From Neoceratodus forsteri (Eukaryota; Chordata; Ceratodontiformes; Ceratodontidae): a DNA stretch of 64,000 bases. The notes under the pieces were generated by a model that had not been told where the DNA came from, searched no databases, and saw only the letters and a list, made by a program, of their open reading frames with translations. Each line of letters starts with the position of its first letter. The first letter of the stretch is position 1. The stretch spans positions 847,610,501 through 847,674,500 of the forward strand of contig CM028129.1 of the NCBI GenBank assembly GCA_016271365.2, in the 5' to 3' direction. Made by a program: the position numbers and the translations under genes. Shown piece by piece: positions 43,441-54,949 of this stretch.

Positions 43441-45421
43441 GAACAGAAGCATAGAAACATAGAAACATAGACTTTGATGGCAGATAAGGACCACTTGACC
43501 CACCTATTCTGCCCATTACCCTACCTACTGGATAAGCTGCAGATCCTAGTTCACCAACAGCCTATTTCTTCCTACCCTCCCACCACAAGAATTGCCTTAT
43601 GTCTGTCACATGCATTCTTGAATTCACCCATTGTTTTTGACCCCATGACCTCCTCAGGAAGGCCATTTCATGCGTCCACCACCCTTTCTGTGAAACAATA
43701 CTTCCTCACATTGCCCCTGAGCCGTCCCCCCTCTATCTTCAAATTGTGTCCCCTTGTTCTTGCACATCTCTTTTTCTGAAAGATGCTACCCTCTTGGACT
43801 TTGTTGATTCCCTTGAGGTACTTAAACATTTCTATCATGTCTCTTCTCTCCCTCCTTTCCTCAAGGGTATACATATTAAGCTCCTTTAGTCTCTCATCGT
43901 ATAGCTTCTGTTACAGACCCTGCACCATTTTAGTTGCCCTCCTCTGGACTGCCTCCATTCTGTCTATTTTCTTGAGGAGATGGGGTCTTCAGAACTGGAT
44001 GCAGTACTCCAGATGGGGTCTCACTAACTGTCTGTACAGAGGGATAACAACGTCTTGTTTTCTACTGGTGATGCCTCTCTCTGTACATTCCAGTATCCCC
44101 TCAGCCATCCCTACTACCTGCTCACATTGATTGCTAAACTTTAGGTCATCTGATATGACTACCCCCAGGTCCTTTTCCATTTTTGTTGTTGTCAGTATCT
44201 CACCCCGCATTGTGTACTCTTCCCCTGGGTTTTTGTTTCCCAGGTGCATTACTTTGCACTTCTTGACATTGAATCTAAGCTGCCATACATTTGACCATTC
44301 CTCCAACCTTGGCAAGTCCCTTTTTATCCTTTCCACCCCACCTTGTGTATCAACCCTGTTGCAGATCTTTGTGTCATCTGCAAAGAGACATACTTTCCCT
44401 TCCAGTCCCTTGGCAATGCAACTTATAAAGACATTAAAAAGGACTGGCCCCAGTACTGAACCCTGCAGGACCCCAATAGTAACCCTCCTTTCTTCACTGT
44501 GCACTACATTTACTATTACCCACTGTGTCCTGTTGTCCAACCAGTGTTTTACCCAGGCTACCACCCTGGGACCCACTTCCAGGCTGGCTAATTTGTTTAT
44601 TAATCTTTTGTGTGGGACTGTGCCAAATGCCTTGCTAAAGACTAGGTAGGCCATGTCCACAGCCCCTCCCTGATCTACGCTTTGGTCACCCAGTCAAAGA
44701 AATCAATTAGATTTGTCTGACATGACCTTCCTGCTGTGAATCCATGCTGCCTTGGGTCCTGTGCCCCACTGGCCTCTAGGTACTCAACAATTCTTTCCTT
44801 CAGAAGTGATTCCATCATTTTCCCTACCACTGAAGTCAAACTGACAGGTCTGTAGTTTCCTGCCTCTGTCTTGCACCCACTTTTGTGAAGGGGAATCCTT
44901 ATACTTCCTAAATGCTATCTTTTTCTCCTTAACCTTCCCCGCCACATCTTTTGAGAACCATAGTGTTTTTTTCTTTCATTTTGATTTGTTTATTTGCTTC
45001 ACACAAAGACTTGTTGCCTCTGTGATGGTGGTTTTGATGTTTCCCCATTGTTGCTCCACCCCACCTTCTTGCCTGTTTGCTAGTGCTTTGCTGAGGCACT
45101 CTCCCATTTTGACAAAATCAGCCCTCCTGAAGTCCAGCACCTTCACTTTTGTGTGGCTTGACTCTACAGCTAAGTTTATTGTGAACCACACTGTTTGGTG
45201 GTCGCTTGTTCCTAGATGGCTATCCACTTCAAGATCAGAGATCCTCTCTCCATCCCCATTTGAGAGTACCAGGTCTAAGATTGCTCTCTCCCGAGTGGGT
45301 CCCAAAACTAGCTGTCTGAGGCATGCCCCCTGTAGGGCATCAAGAATGGCCCTGCTTTGGATGTGGCTGCAGCAAAGGTGCTCCAGTCAACATTTGGCAT
45401 GTTCAGGTCCCCCATCAGCAA
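43441..45421 (-). pseudogene. CR1 copy C, 3' end to endonuclease, with internal deletion
   Basis: The 3' end near 43441 reads 'atagaaacatagaaacatag'. The frame 43989-44660 is open for 223 codons and holds VPHKRLINKLASL, VLQGSVLGPVLFN and LFADDTKIC with motif C intact, then MEKDLGVVISDDLKF and LVRPHLEYC. Near 44897 the text jumps from the RT N-terminal region straight to linker text at 44903 ('ttatacttcc'), skipping about 520 bases that are present at 45855-46390. It then covers the linker and endonuclease end (LGTSDHQTVWF, ILDLVLSNGDGERI) to 45421, where it meets a second RT segment. Confidence 0.85.
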
Positions 45422-47385
45422 TCCTGAACCCTGCGATACCCCACTAGTAACCTCCCTTTCTTCAGAGTGGACTCTGTTTAGTATTACCTTCTGTGTCCTG
45501 TTTTCCAGCCAATGTTTTACCCAGGCTACCACCCTGGGACCCACTCCCAGGCTGGCTAATTTGTTTATTAATCTTTCGTGTGGGACTGTGTCAAATGCCT
45601 TGCTAAAGTCTAGGTAGGTCATGTCCACAGACCCTCCCTGGTCTACTACTTTGGTCACCCAGTCAAAGAAATCGATTAGATTCATCTGACATGACCTTCC
45701 CTCTGGGAATCCATGCTGCCTTGGGTCCTGGGCCCCACTGGCTTCTAGATACTCAACAATTCTTTCCTTCAGAAGTTATTCCATCATTTTCCCTACCACT
45801 GAGGTCAAACTGATAGGTCTGTAGTTTCCTGCCTCTGTCTTGCTCCCATTTTTGTGAAGTGGAATCACATCCACCCTCCTCTAGTCCTCAGGTACCACAC
45901 CATCCTCCCATGATTTGTTAAAAAGGGTAGTCAGTGGTGTCACTAGTTCTCCCCTTAGTTCTTTTAGAATTCTGCGGTGAATCCCATCAGGCCCCATTGC
46001 TTTGTTCACCTTCAGTTTTAGGAGTTCTTTCAGGACCCTTTCTTCTGTGAAAGGACTGGGATCGACTACCCCCATCCAGAGTGCTTCCACTGTTTGGATT
46101 AGGTACCTTCCCCTCCTCTTCTTTTGTGAATACTGTGCAGAAGTATTTGTTCAGTATTCCTGCTTTTTCACTCTTCCTCTCTGCCCACCCACCGACCCCT
46201 TTATTCAGCCTCACTATCCCTCTCTTTGTCTTTCTTTGCTCCCTAGTGTACCCATAAAAGGTTTTATCCCCCTTCTTAACCAAGTTGGGTATCTTTTCCT
46301 TGGTTTGGGCCTTTGCTATTCTGACTACCTTTCCTGCTTCCTTCTGCTTTAACTGGTACAGTTCTCTGTCCTGCGCCTTCTGTGTGTCCTTATACTTCCT
46401 AAAATGCTATCTTTTTCTCCCTAACCTTCCCCTCCACATCTTTTGAGAACCATAGTGTTTTTTTCTTTCATTTTGATTTGTTTATTTGCTTCACACAAAG
46501 GCTTGTTGCCTCTGTGATGGCAGTTTTGATGTTTTCCCATTGTTGCTCCACCCCTCCTTCTTGTCTGTTTGCTAGTGCTTTTCTGAGGCACTCTCCCATT
46601 TTGACAGAGTCAGCCCCCCTGAAGTCCAGTATCCTCACTTTTGGATGGCTTGACTCAGCAGCTGAGTTTATCATGAACCACCCTGTTTGGTGGTCACTTT
46701 TACTCAGATGGCTACCCACTTCTAGATCTGAGATCCTCTCTCCATCCCCATTTGAGAGTACCAGGTCTAAGATTGCTCCCTCCCAAATGGATTCCAACAC
46801 TAGCTGTCTGAGGCATGCCCCCTGTAGGGCATTGAGAATGGCCCTGTTCTTGGATGTGACTGCAGAAAAGGTGCTGCAGTTAACAGCTGGCATATTCAGG
46901 TTCCCATCAACAATATCTCCCCTTTCTCTGTCATCCTAAGGATGCCTTCTATCATTTCCTTGTCCATTTCCTCCCCCTGAGATGGGGGTCTGTATTCAAC
47001 CCCTGTGTGGATTGTGGTGCCATTTCCAGTCTCCAGGGTGACCCACAGTGCCTCCTCTCCTCCATGTTTACCCTTTTGTTCCATTGCATTGATTCCTTCC
47101 CTTACACAGAGAGCTACTCCTCCTCCTCCTCTTCTACCATCCCTGTCCCCCTGTAGATTGTGTACCTTGGTATGTTTGCATCCCAGTTATGGTTCTCTGT
47201 GTACCATGTTTCTGTGATTGCCATGATATCCAGGCATCCCTCTTCCATCAAGCCCACCAGTTCAGGGAGCTTGTTACCTAGACTATGGGCATTGGTACTC
47301 ATTACCCTCCATTGTTTGATGGCCTTACCCCCTTTTTGCCCCATCCTTTTCCTTACTGCCTTTGCATTTTTCTCCATTTACCACT
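45422..47385 (-). pseudogene. CR1 copy C, duplicated RT segment to ORF2 start
   Basis: The segment begins inside the RT (EREVTSGVSQGSG) and continues through TYLDFSKAFDTVPHERL near 45600, KVNKAMGPDGIHRRILKEL near 45980, the linker near 46400-46480, endonuclease text LDLVLSNGDGERISDLEV near 46720-46780 and finally the ORF2 start with TNAHSLGNKLPELVGL and AITETW near 47200-47300. The RT and endonuclease end overlap in content with 44456-45421, so this is an internal tandem duplication and not a new insertion. At 45421 the two halves create a chimeric open frame (45308-45685) of RT joined to GDLNMPNVDW. Confidence 0.83.
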
Positions 47386-49190
47386 GCCCTTCTCCCTATC
47401 GACATCTATATCTTGGTGTTTACAGGAGACCTAATATTTTGCAGCAATGGGTAGGCAGACTTCTGACAAAGCACATACCCAGTGGTAGAAAAATATTAGG
47501 TTATCTGATGCCTAGGCATCTGTGGGCTACCAGATGGTATCACTTTGCAAGCCAGCATTTATTTGGAGGATTCTGAATTTAAAAAATGTTGAAGCTTTTT
47601 CAATTTTAGATTTTAGAAGCTTTATATGAATTCGGTGCTCTTTAGGTGCAAGGGGGTAGATGGGTGCTGTCTCCTTTGTCTTCCCTTATTTAAAATATGC
47701 CTAACTAAATCCCTTGTCTGTGCATGTAAAGATCAGACATTTATCTCTTGCTTCTCTAAATACCCCACACCTACTTTCCTTTGATAACACAAACTTATCC
47801 AGACATGCTAAAATACTACCAAACTGCTGCATGTTAGATGGCAATAGCCAACTCATGCAGATGGTTTTTGGTTTATGTACTCTTTATCTGCATGAGACAT
47901 GGTTAAGAATAAGTTTTCATAGCAAATAATGTTGTTTGTTACTATCTGTATATTGATCATCAGTGATCAATGAAGGGTTTTCAGGTGGTCTTAAAGGAAG
48001 GGACTACTAGCACATGTGCATGTTTAGCCAAATGTAGTCTAATTTTCAAAAAGGCAGTCAGGATGCCAAAGAGTGTTAAACAGAGAAACAGGAGAGAAAA
48101 TATTAAAATTAGTTAAGGTTATAATGGAGGAAAAAAGGTTGTCTACCTGTCCATCAGGTTCTACTGTTCTCCTTACCCACAGTGGGAGGTATATAGAATA
48201 TTTTGCGTTCACACAAGGGCTCATACCTGTCAATCTGGCAACACCAAAATATGTAGCACTTATCTTTAAAATAAGGAATGAATGGCTACAGTACATGGCA
48301 GAGATTTTACAGATTAAATAAGTGTTAAATTAGTGACTTCTTTAGTGTTCATTAATATTTCCATAAAGCTTATTTCCTCTTTTAGAATTGTTTATATTTA
48401 TGTTTATGAAAAGCTCCATGATGATGAAGAACATTAGTATGTTTGCATAGAATGAAAATATGTTTACTGTAGATACCAGCTAGTTACCATTACACCAAAT
48501 TTGTACTACTTGAGAGGTATGCTGAAGGTCCTAGAGCATACAAAGAAAAGCATCACCAACCAAATGTTAACAGATGAAAATGACTGAGCCCTACAGTCGT
48601 GAGAAATACAGTATCTGTAGAGAACTGGGCTGGACAAAGCTGTGTATTGCAAAATTATTTCCATGAAAATAGCAAGTTCCCCCCAAAGTGGAAAAAAATT
48701 ACAGCTTTTGCACTCTTTTCTATGAAAATGGCATTTGCACAAAATAGCGAGTTGCATGTGCTTTTCACTTGATTTTGCCATTTGCATGAAAACAGCCAAA
48801 TCCACTGATTTTCATAAAGAGAACAATTATGTGAAAATGAGTTTTCATATGATTTTTATCCTTGAACAAAAGATTTAATCAATCCCTAGCTGAAAGACCT
48901 GTGCTGATGGTTCTTAAGGATACAATGTTTGAATGCCAAAGGTGCACTCTGACCTCCCAGCCAGGGGTAACTTTTCTTTAGCAGAATATTAGCAGCTGGC
49001 TTGGTTTCTCTACTGCCTTGGGGAAGAGACCTTGGTAATCTCCTATTTAGAAGGCAGAGTTTTTTTGATGTTTAAGCTGGGGGCTTTTGAAGAACCAGGC
49101 CTACATGTAAGAATATAATTTCTCCCTACCAGCCCACTGGCACAGCAGAAGTACTTCTGTCTGTGGTGCTGATGGCTGGGGTTTGCAAGT
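47386..49190. other. Unassigned sequence
   Basis: No family is recognised. The longest open frame is 82 codons at 48073-48321 (+), with no motif. Near 48660-48840 several near-repeats of 'atgaaaatagc / atgaaaatggc' give a loosely repetitive AT-rich patch. Confidence 0.4.
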
Positions 49191-49194
49191 GAAC

Positions 49195-49540
49195 CACATA
49201 CATCTAAGGGTCAGCCAGAGGGTGGGGAGAGGCTGAGTGTCCCAGGGACTGCTCACCTTCTCTGGGGAGGGCAGGAAGTTGGTACCCTGTGCCTACTGAC
49301 CCATAGCATTGGTAGGGGCATGCAGCAATCTGGGACCAAACTGGGAACCTGTCGGGGCAGGGACCAATGGACCTCTGTATGTCAGGTGCAGGAAGATGCA
49401 CAATCATATGCCGAGGTCATTGCATGACTTGCCCTGCATCAGACAGATGAGGTTGGGGACACACAAGGGAAAATCCTCTTGGCATGAGCCCCATGATGCC
49501 TGGATCCCAGCACGTGCCAGGATCTAGCCAATAAGGGTTT
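49195..49540. repeat. Unknown repeat related to 55425-55560
   Basis: The text 'agggactgctcaccttctct' with its flanks resembles 'agggactgctctccctctct' near 55465 over roughly 70 bases, including 'gtcagc...gagtgtc' before it. The rest is GC-richer than its surroundings. No end structure was recognised. Confidence 0.35.
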
Positions 49541-50149
49541 TTTTTCCCCTCCCCTCAGCAGCATCAGAGGGCCAAAAATACAATCATAAAGAATAGAATT
49601 AACCCCATTCTTGAAGTACAAATTGAACATCCATTTTCCTGTTGTCCTTTTACAGGTGAAATGTTCCACCCTGAAAAGTAGATCCTCATAGAAGGATGAA
49701 TCAAATTATCTGACAATGGCCATATCTTCATAGAGTATTTTTCCTCCATTGGGCCACACCTTTGGATCTGTAAGCCATCAACATTAGGACCACTTGAAAA
49801 CTTTTGCCATCTTGGGACTGTCCACAATGATGTACAACACCTGTGCCTATAAAACATGAATGGCCCCCTTGCTCCTCATTTCTTTCTTTTACCATTGACT
49901 GCTCAAAGGGCCTGCAGAGAAACAATGCCATCATTTCTTCATTATTTATTTTCTGAGTTACCAAGATTTTTTATTGATGTTGCCCCTTTATGCCACTGTT
50001 GAAAGAACCTTTATTTAGGTTTTGTACCTGAGGGTTCAAGCTCTATAAGGACCATGTGTCCACTGTGAGTTTGTGTATTGTTTGAGCCTGCCCCACAATA
50101 TGAGAGCCTTTAAGATCTTTCAAGGATTTAACTAGACCACAAAGAGATG
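49541..50149. other. Unassigned, possibly 5' part of the DIRS element
   Basis: No coding text. Because the DIRS gag text begins just downstream, this may hold the DIRS leader or inverted terminal repeat, but I cannot show it. Confidence 0.3.
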
Positions 50150-50397
50150 CCAGCAGAGGGCTTTAGAGACTTTCATCACCATTAAGGCCATGGAAATAGA
50201 GGTGAAGGCTGTGGGCTCCAAACCAGCTTCTCTCTCTCCCCCTTGCCCACCCTGGGTATGGAGACATCCAGGCAGTTGATGACTGCATCACTGCTGAGGT
50301 TGGTGAGGCTGACTTAGAAATCTAAAGAAAAGGAAAAATCATCATCAAAGCTCTCCTCTTCTTTCAGCCACAATAAGCATAAAGAAAAACATGCTTT
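50150..50397 (+). pseudogene. DIRS gag, N-terminal part, left of L1-2
   Basis: The L1-2 target duplication shows that this sequence was contiguous with 58067 onward before the L1 inserted. The translated text is serine- and lysine-rich (KEKHA near the junction), as DIRS gag N-terminal regions tend to be. The assignment rests on continuity, not on a motif. Confidence 0.4.
50384..50397. repeat. L1-2 target-site duplication, left copy
   Basis: GAAAAACATGCTTT, identical to 58053-58066. It is followed by the T-rich start of the minus-strand L1. Confidence 0.9.
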
Positions 50398-50797
50398 TTT
50401 GACTTTATTTTATTTTTAAACAGTGTATAAAATGAGAAAAACAGGAAACAATGCAAGTAAACATACAACTTTAACAACTATATACAAGCAGTGAGTTCAA
50501 GTAGCTATTCCATCTATTACACATACAGTATAATGGAAGTAAAAACATGAACAAAGAAACTTAAATGTGGGCAACAAAAAGAACCAAGAAACTAAAGTTG
50601 AAAATCAGAGAGGATGCTAGTCCAATAAAGTTTTCCCACGAAGTAAAAAAAGACCATACAAAGGGCATTATGAAGCTAATGATGCTACTGGGCGTGTATA
50701 TGAAGTATGAAGTTTGGACCATCATTTTTCATAAGTTGCCAATCTATGGTGGATACTAGCTATCATTTTCTCAACTCGAAGATTAAACAATAATGCG

Positions 50798-51259
50798 TTA
50801 AGCCATTTCCTTTATGAAAGGAAATCTTGATCTTTCCAATGGTGTAAAATCAATCTTTTGACAAACAGAAATAATTACCATATGAAATTTTTGCTCCTTT
50901 GCAGGGATAGTTTTTAAGTACTGAATGATAAAAATTTCAGGTATAAAAAATTCCTTAAGATCTAGCAAAGGATCCCTCCTATCCCAAATCTTCTCCCATA
51001 AACTATGGGCAGAACTACATTCCCATAAAATGTGTAACAAAGTACCCTCCCCTAGCCCACATCTAACACACACCAGTGAGGGAGCTTTACCCATCCTTGC
51101 TAATTTGTAGGGAACATAGTAAAGATTGCGCAAAATAAAAAAAATAAACCAAATGTAGTTTATCCTGAGTGATATATGAAAAAAGGTTCTTCTATATCTG
51201 ACGCCAATTGAATGAAACATCTGATAGGCAGTACTCCAACAGGGACAGAAATCATTCAA
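50798..51259 (-). pseudogene. L1-2 ORF2 C-terminal region, 153-codon open frame
   Basis: LVCVRCGLGEGTLLHILWEC is the intact CxxC...H...C zinc-knuckle-like block of L1 ORF2, with SLWEKIWDRRDPLLD after it. Upstream, RNLYYVPYKLARMGKA is the usual basic segment. This is the best-kept part of the element. Confidence 0.87.
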
Positions 51260-52496
51260 GGGTATAGTACATTTTGAAAATTGTGTGGGGAAGAGAGAGA
51301 GAGATCAATACATTAAAAGAAGAAATAAAAGAAGCAGATGTGGTTGACCATGGTGGAGGTCCCATATGAGATATAATTACATGTTTAAGTTGAAAATATT
51401 TAAAACCATATTAGTAGAAAAATTTACATGAGTTCTCACATAATCAGAAGGAATGAAATGTCCTTCAGAAAGTATGTTGAAGAGTGAAATAGTATTATGT
51501 TTGGTAACCAGCCAAGTGGAGAAGGGTTGTCACCAATTTTAAAATTTAGATCCTTAAAAATAGGTTGGGTTATATCTATAGTAAAATTTAAAGATAGAGC
51601 CAGGCCAGTTGTTTATGTATTAAAAGTGAGGTGCCAACTAGTGGCTGACATAAGGAGTGGGGAAGCAACCTATACTTCACTTAGAGAAGGGACTGAGGGG
51701 AAATTCTTGTTCAACAGTAAGCCAAAGTGGAGTATAGGAGGGGGGGAACTTCCTTTACCTCTGAATCGGTCCATTATAAATATTTACTGATGTGAAAAGA
51801 TCTGGTAATTGCAGTCCTCCTACTTGCTTGGGAGCCATTAATTGTTGTTGCATCCGACGGGGAGGTTTCCCAGCCCAAATGAAGTTAGAAATTATAGTGT
51901 ACCATTTTGAACTAAGTTAAGGGCAGATATAATTGAAACATTTGCATGGGATAAAAAATTCTTGGAAGGACATTCATTTTTACTATATTAACTCTGCCCC
52001 AAAGGGTGAAAATCAAGGACACCCAGCACTACAAATCATATTTAACAGAAGTACAGTGCAAGTCACATTAAACTGTTCCTCCAATGAGATGTTTTAGCAT
52101 TTCTGACTGAGTTACATAAGAGTTACTTGATCCAGTACAAAGCTCTGAAAAAAATGTTTCTTAAGAGTTAAAACTCTGTTTTGTATTGCTTTGTGATTGG
52201 ACTGTTGATGCATTCCAAATGAGTTGCAAAAACATTTTACAAACATTTCTTTTGTGCTGGGAAAGCATTGAAAAACAATAGAATATGAGTTGCTAATGCA
52301 TTGCCAACTGTAAAAACAATGCTAAACCAACTCATTGGTGAAACAGTTTAATGCAACTTGTACTGTAATTATAGCATCCAAGTTGAGCTTCTTGAGTAGA
52401 GAGGGATCTGTAGAGAACTCTATACCAAGTTAGCACAAACTATGGGGTGTCCAGCCTCAACCAAATCAGGAAATATCAGATAGAATAACTCTGGAA

Positions 52497-53660
52497 TTAA
52501 GAAAGGGCACCATGAAGGGTAATAAGATCAAGAATAGCAGGGATACAGATAGCCAGATTAATTACATGAAGTAAAATATCATCCACATCAATAGAAAGTG
52601 AATAAGAAGAGGAACCTCTAGGGATCCCTGTAATAAGAGAGTCAGATTCCAATTTCACAAGCAGGGGCTCCATGTACAAATTAAATAAAAAAGCGAAGAG
52701 GGGACATCCTTGCCTAGTGTCACAATGCAAAGTAAATAAAGGTGAAAGCACCTCATTGTAATACATTTTGGCACTAGTGCATGTGTACAATGCCTGGAGA
52801 AGAAAGAACACAAAGAGCCAGCACTGTTGGAATGAACAGGTGTTGTTCCAACTCAGTAAGCACAAAAGAACACAAAAGACAGCACTCTGCCAGCTGTATA
52901 GATATAAAAAATAAACAGTAAAATCAAAATCAGTTTAAGGAGTCCACAACACTTTCATCCAGTGCTTCATGTTTTCTCCAAGAAACTTTGCCAGGGCCAA
53001 ACCGAGTTTGATTTTACTGTCTATTTTTTATATCTATACAGCTGGCAGAGTGCTTTCTTTTGTACAATGTCTGGAGCCAGGTGATAAACTGTGTAGGGAA
53101 TCCAAACTTCTCCAAAACGGTAAACTAAAAAGGCCGTGAGACCCTATCAAATGCCTTCTTGGCACCCAGGGAGAAATCCAAGGTTGATCAAGATCCCTAG
53201 ACACCAAGAAGACATGAGCAAATTTTCAAAGATGATCAGCCTCCAAACTAGTGGGCATAAAGCCCACTTGCTCTGGACTGATCAAAGGACCACATATATT
53301 ATTAATGAGGGAAGCCAGGATTTTATAAAGGATTTTAATATCCTGGTTCATAAGAGAAATCGGGCAGTAATTAGAAACAAGTTCTGGATCACAACCGGGT
53401 TTGGGAAGAGGAATAATTATAGCTTCAGCCAGGGTTGGGTCAGACTGGTTGTTATCCAAAATATCTGTAAATACCTGGGTTAGTATTGGAGCCAAATCCT
53501 CAGCATAGGTTTTGTAAAAATTGGTAGTAAACCCATCTTCGTTGAGGACTTTTTCAAGAGCTAAAGACGAAATGGCCACAAGAACTTCTTCTGTAGTGAT
53601 CAGTTGTGTCAAAAACATTTGTTGGACCATAAATAAATTAGGAAGGGGAATCGTATTCAA
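52497..53660 (-). pseudogene. L1-2 reverse transcriptase, split by a foldback
   Basis: The frame 53226-53660 has AIIIPLPKPGCDPELVSNYC and PEQVGFMPTSLEADHL. The frame 52497-52865 has HCDTRQGCPLFAFLFNLYM (motif B), and SIDVDDILLHV where YADD is expected (DVDD; codons 52579-52590), both aspartates kept. Between them, motif A text is broken by the foldback insertion at 52800-53060. Confidence 0.85.
52800..53060. mobile_element. Foldback insertion inside L1-2 RT
   Basis: The flanks are TGTACAATGCCTGGAG (52784-52799) and TGTACAATGTCTGGAG (53061-53076), a 16-base target duplication with one change. The inverted arms are 52874-52928 and 53007-53060, nearly identical, with 'cagctgtatagatataaaaa' on the left. 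The left side extends further outward, as in the foldback at 35595. The loop holds 'aaggagtccacaac' and 'ttctccaagaaac'. No hammerhead core is convincing here. I infer a PLE-derived or PLE-mobilised element. Confidence 0.75.
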
Positions 53661-53744
53661 GTAAGAAAAAATAGACTCTAAAGAGGGTGGGGTAGGTAGG
53701 GACCATGAAGTGTTTTGTATTAAACATAAAACTCATGAACTATG

Positions 53745-54945
53745 TCACAGGGAAGGGTCTTGATAGAACAGTCTGTAGGAACAAATAGGAGGAATAAGCT
53801 GAGATGCCTCCTGTTTATGAACCCGAAGGGCCATTATCTTCCCTGCTTTTTCACCTTTGTCTATATACTGTGATTTTGTCTTAAAAATAGCGTATTCTGC
53901 CCTTTCCCACAAGAGGCCCACATATTGGGCCCTTAAAATGTCTAGTTCCATCCTGAGGGCTTCAGAGGTGAATACAGTAAGAGATTTCTCAAAATCTCTA
54001 ATCTTATGCAACAGTGAGAGTTCTTGTTCCTAGTGCATCTTCTTCCATTTAGTCACCAAGTGAATAAATTCACCCCATAACATAGCCTTACAGGCTGTCC
54101 ACTCCATATGCCACCATGCTATAGTCCCCAGTCATCCTGAAAGAAATTAAGAACTTGGCGAATATGATCAACAATATAGATATCTTTTACTAATTGGTTA
54201 TTAAGTTTCTAAATAGAATCCTGATCCATATTAGGGTTCAATGAGTGGCTAAATCAGACCAAAGAATGATCTGATAAAAGACAGGAGGCTATGTCACAGT
54301 TGTGAAGCCCAGACAGGATGGAATGACTCTCTAGAAAACAATTAATATGAGAACAGGAGTTATGAACCAGGGAAAAAAAGATTAACTGTTTAACAGTTGG
54401 GTTAAGGATTTTCCAAGGGACACAAAGACCTAAGGAATCCATCATTTCAGAAAGGGAGCATAGGGCAGGAGAGAGACCCATAGTGGATATATGGGAATAG
54501 TTGAGGTCATTGGTGAGGATTAAATTCAGTCGCCCCTTAAAAAAATTGGCAAATGAGCAAAAGGAGCAAGAGACATAGTTAAAGACATAAAAAATTGTAG
54601 AGAATCAATATTAGGACCATAATCCCAGAAGGACTTCAACTATACCCAAAACCCCGTGCAAAAACAAAGCACCATCTGGGTCTAAAATGCTTTGTATCAG
54701 AACAAAAGACACAGTTCTTGCTATTAAAATAGCCATCCCCTTTGGATAGTGCTATTGCCCATCCGATAAGCCTACCCAATAAAATCCCTGCAAAAAAGCT
54801 GACATTCATTAGACATCAAATGAGTTTCTTGTAGAAAAGCGATATGAACCTCCAGCTATGCTAAATGTTTAATAATTTGCTGTCTTTTGCTTTTATCCAT
54901 GCCCCTTTAACATTCCAGGATGCAAACATCACTCTACTCAACATA
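53745..54945 (-). pseudogene. L1-2 endonuclease and connector
   Basis: The minus strand starts with MFASWNVKGAWIKAK near 54930, has FLQETHLM near 54825 (catalytic glutamate), and CLLSDHSLVWFSHS near 54250-54290 with the catalytic SDH. The connector at 53745-54011 has LDILRAQYVGLLWERAEYAI and KSQYIDKGEKAGKI. Stops break the frame. Confidence 0.82.
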
Positions 54946-54949
54946 AAAT

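Noticed and set aside
44131..44649. A 172-codon open frame on the plus strand
   Set aside because: It is the antisense shadow of the open CR1 RT frame at 43989-44660.
48073..48321. An 82-codon plus-strand frame as a host gene or exon
   Set aside because: It has no motif, splice context or conservation evidence, and an equally long frame opposes it on the minus strand.
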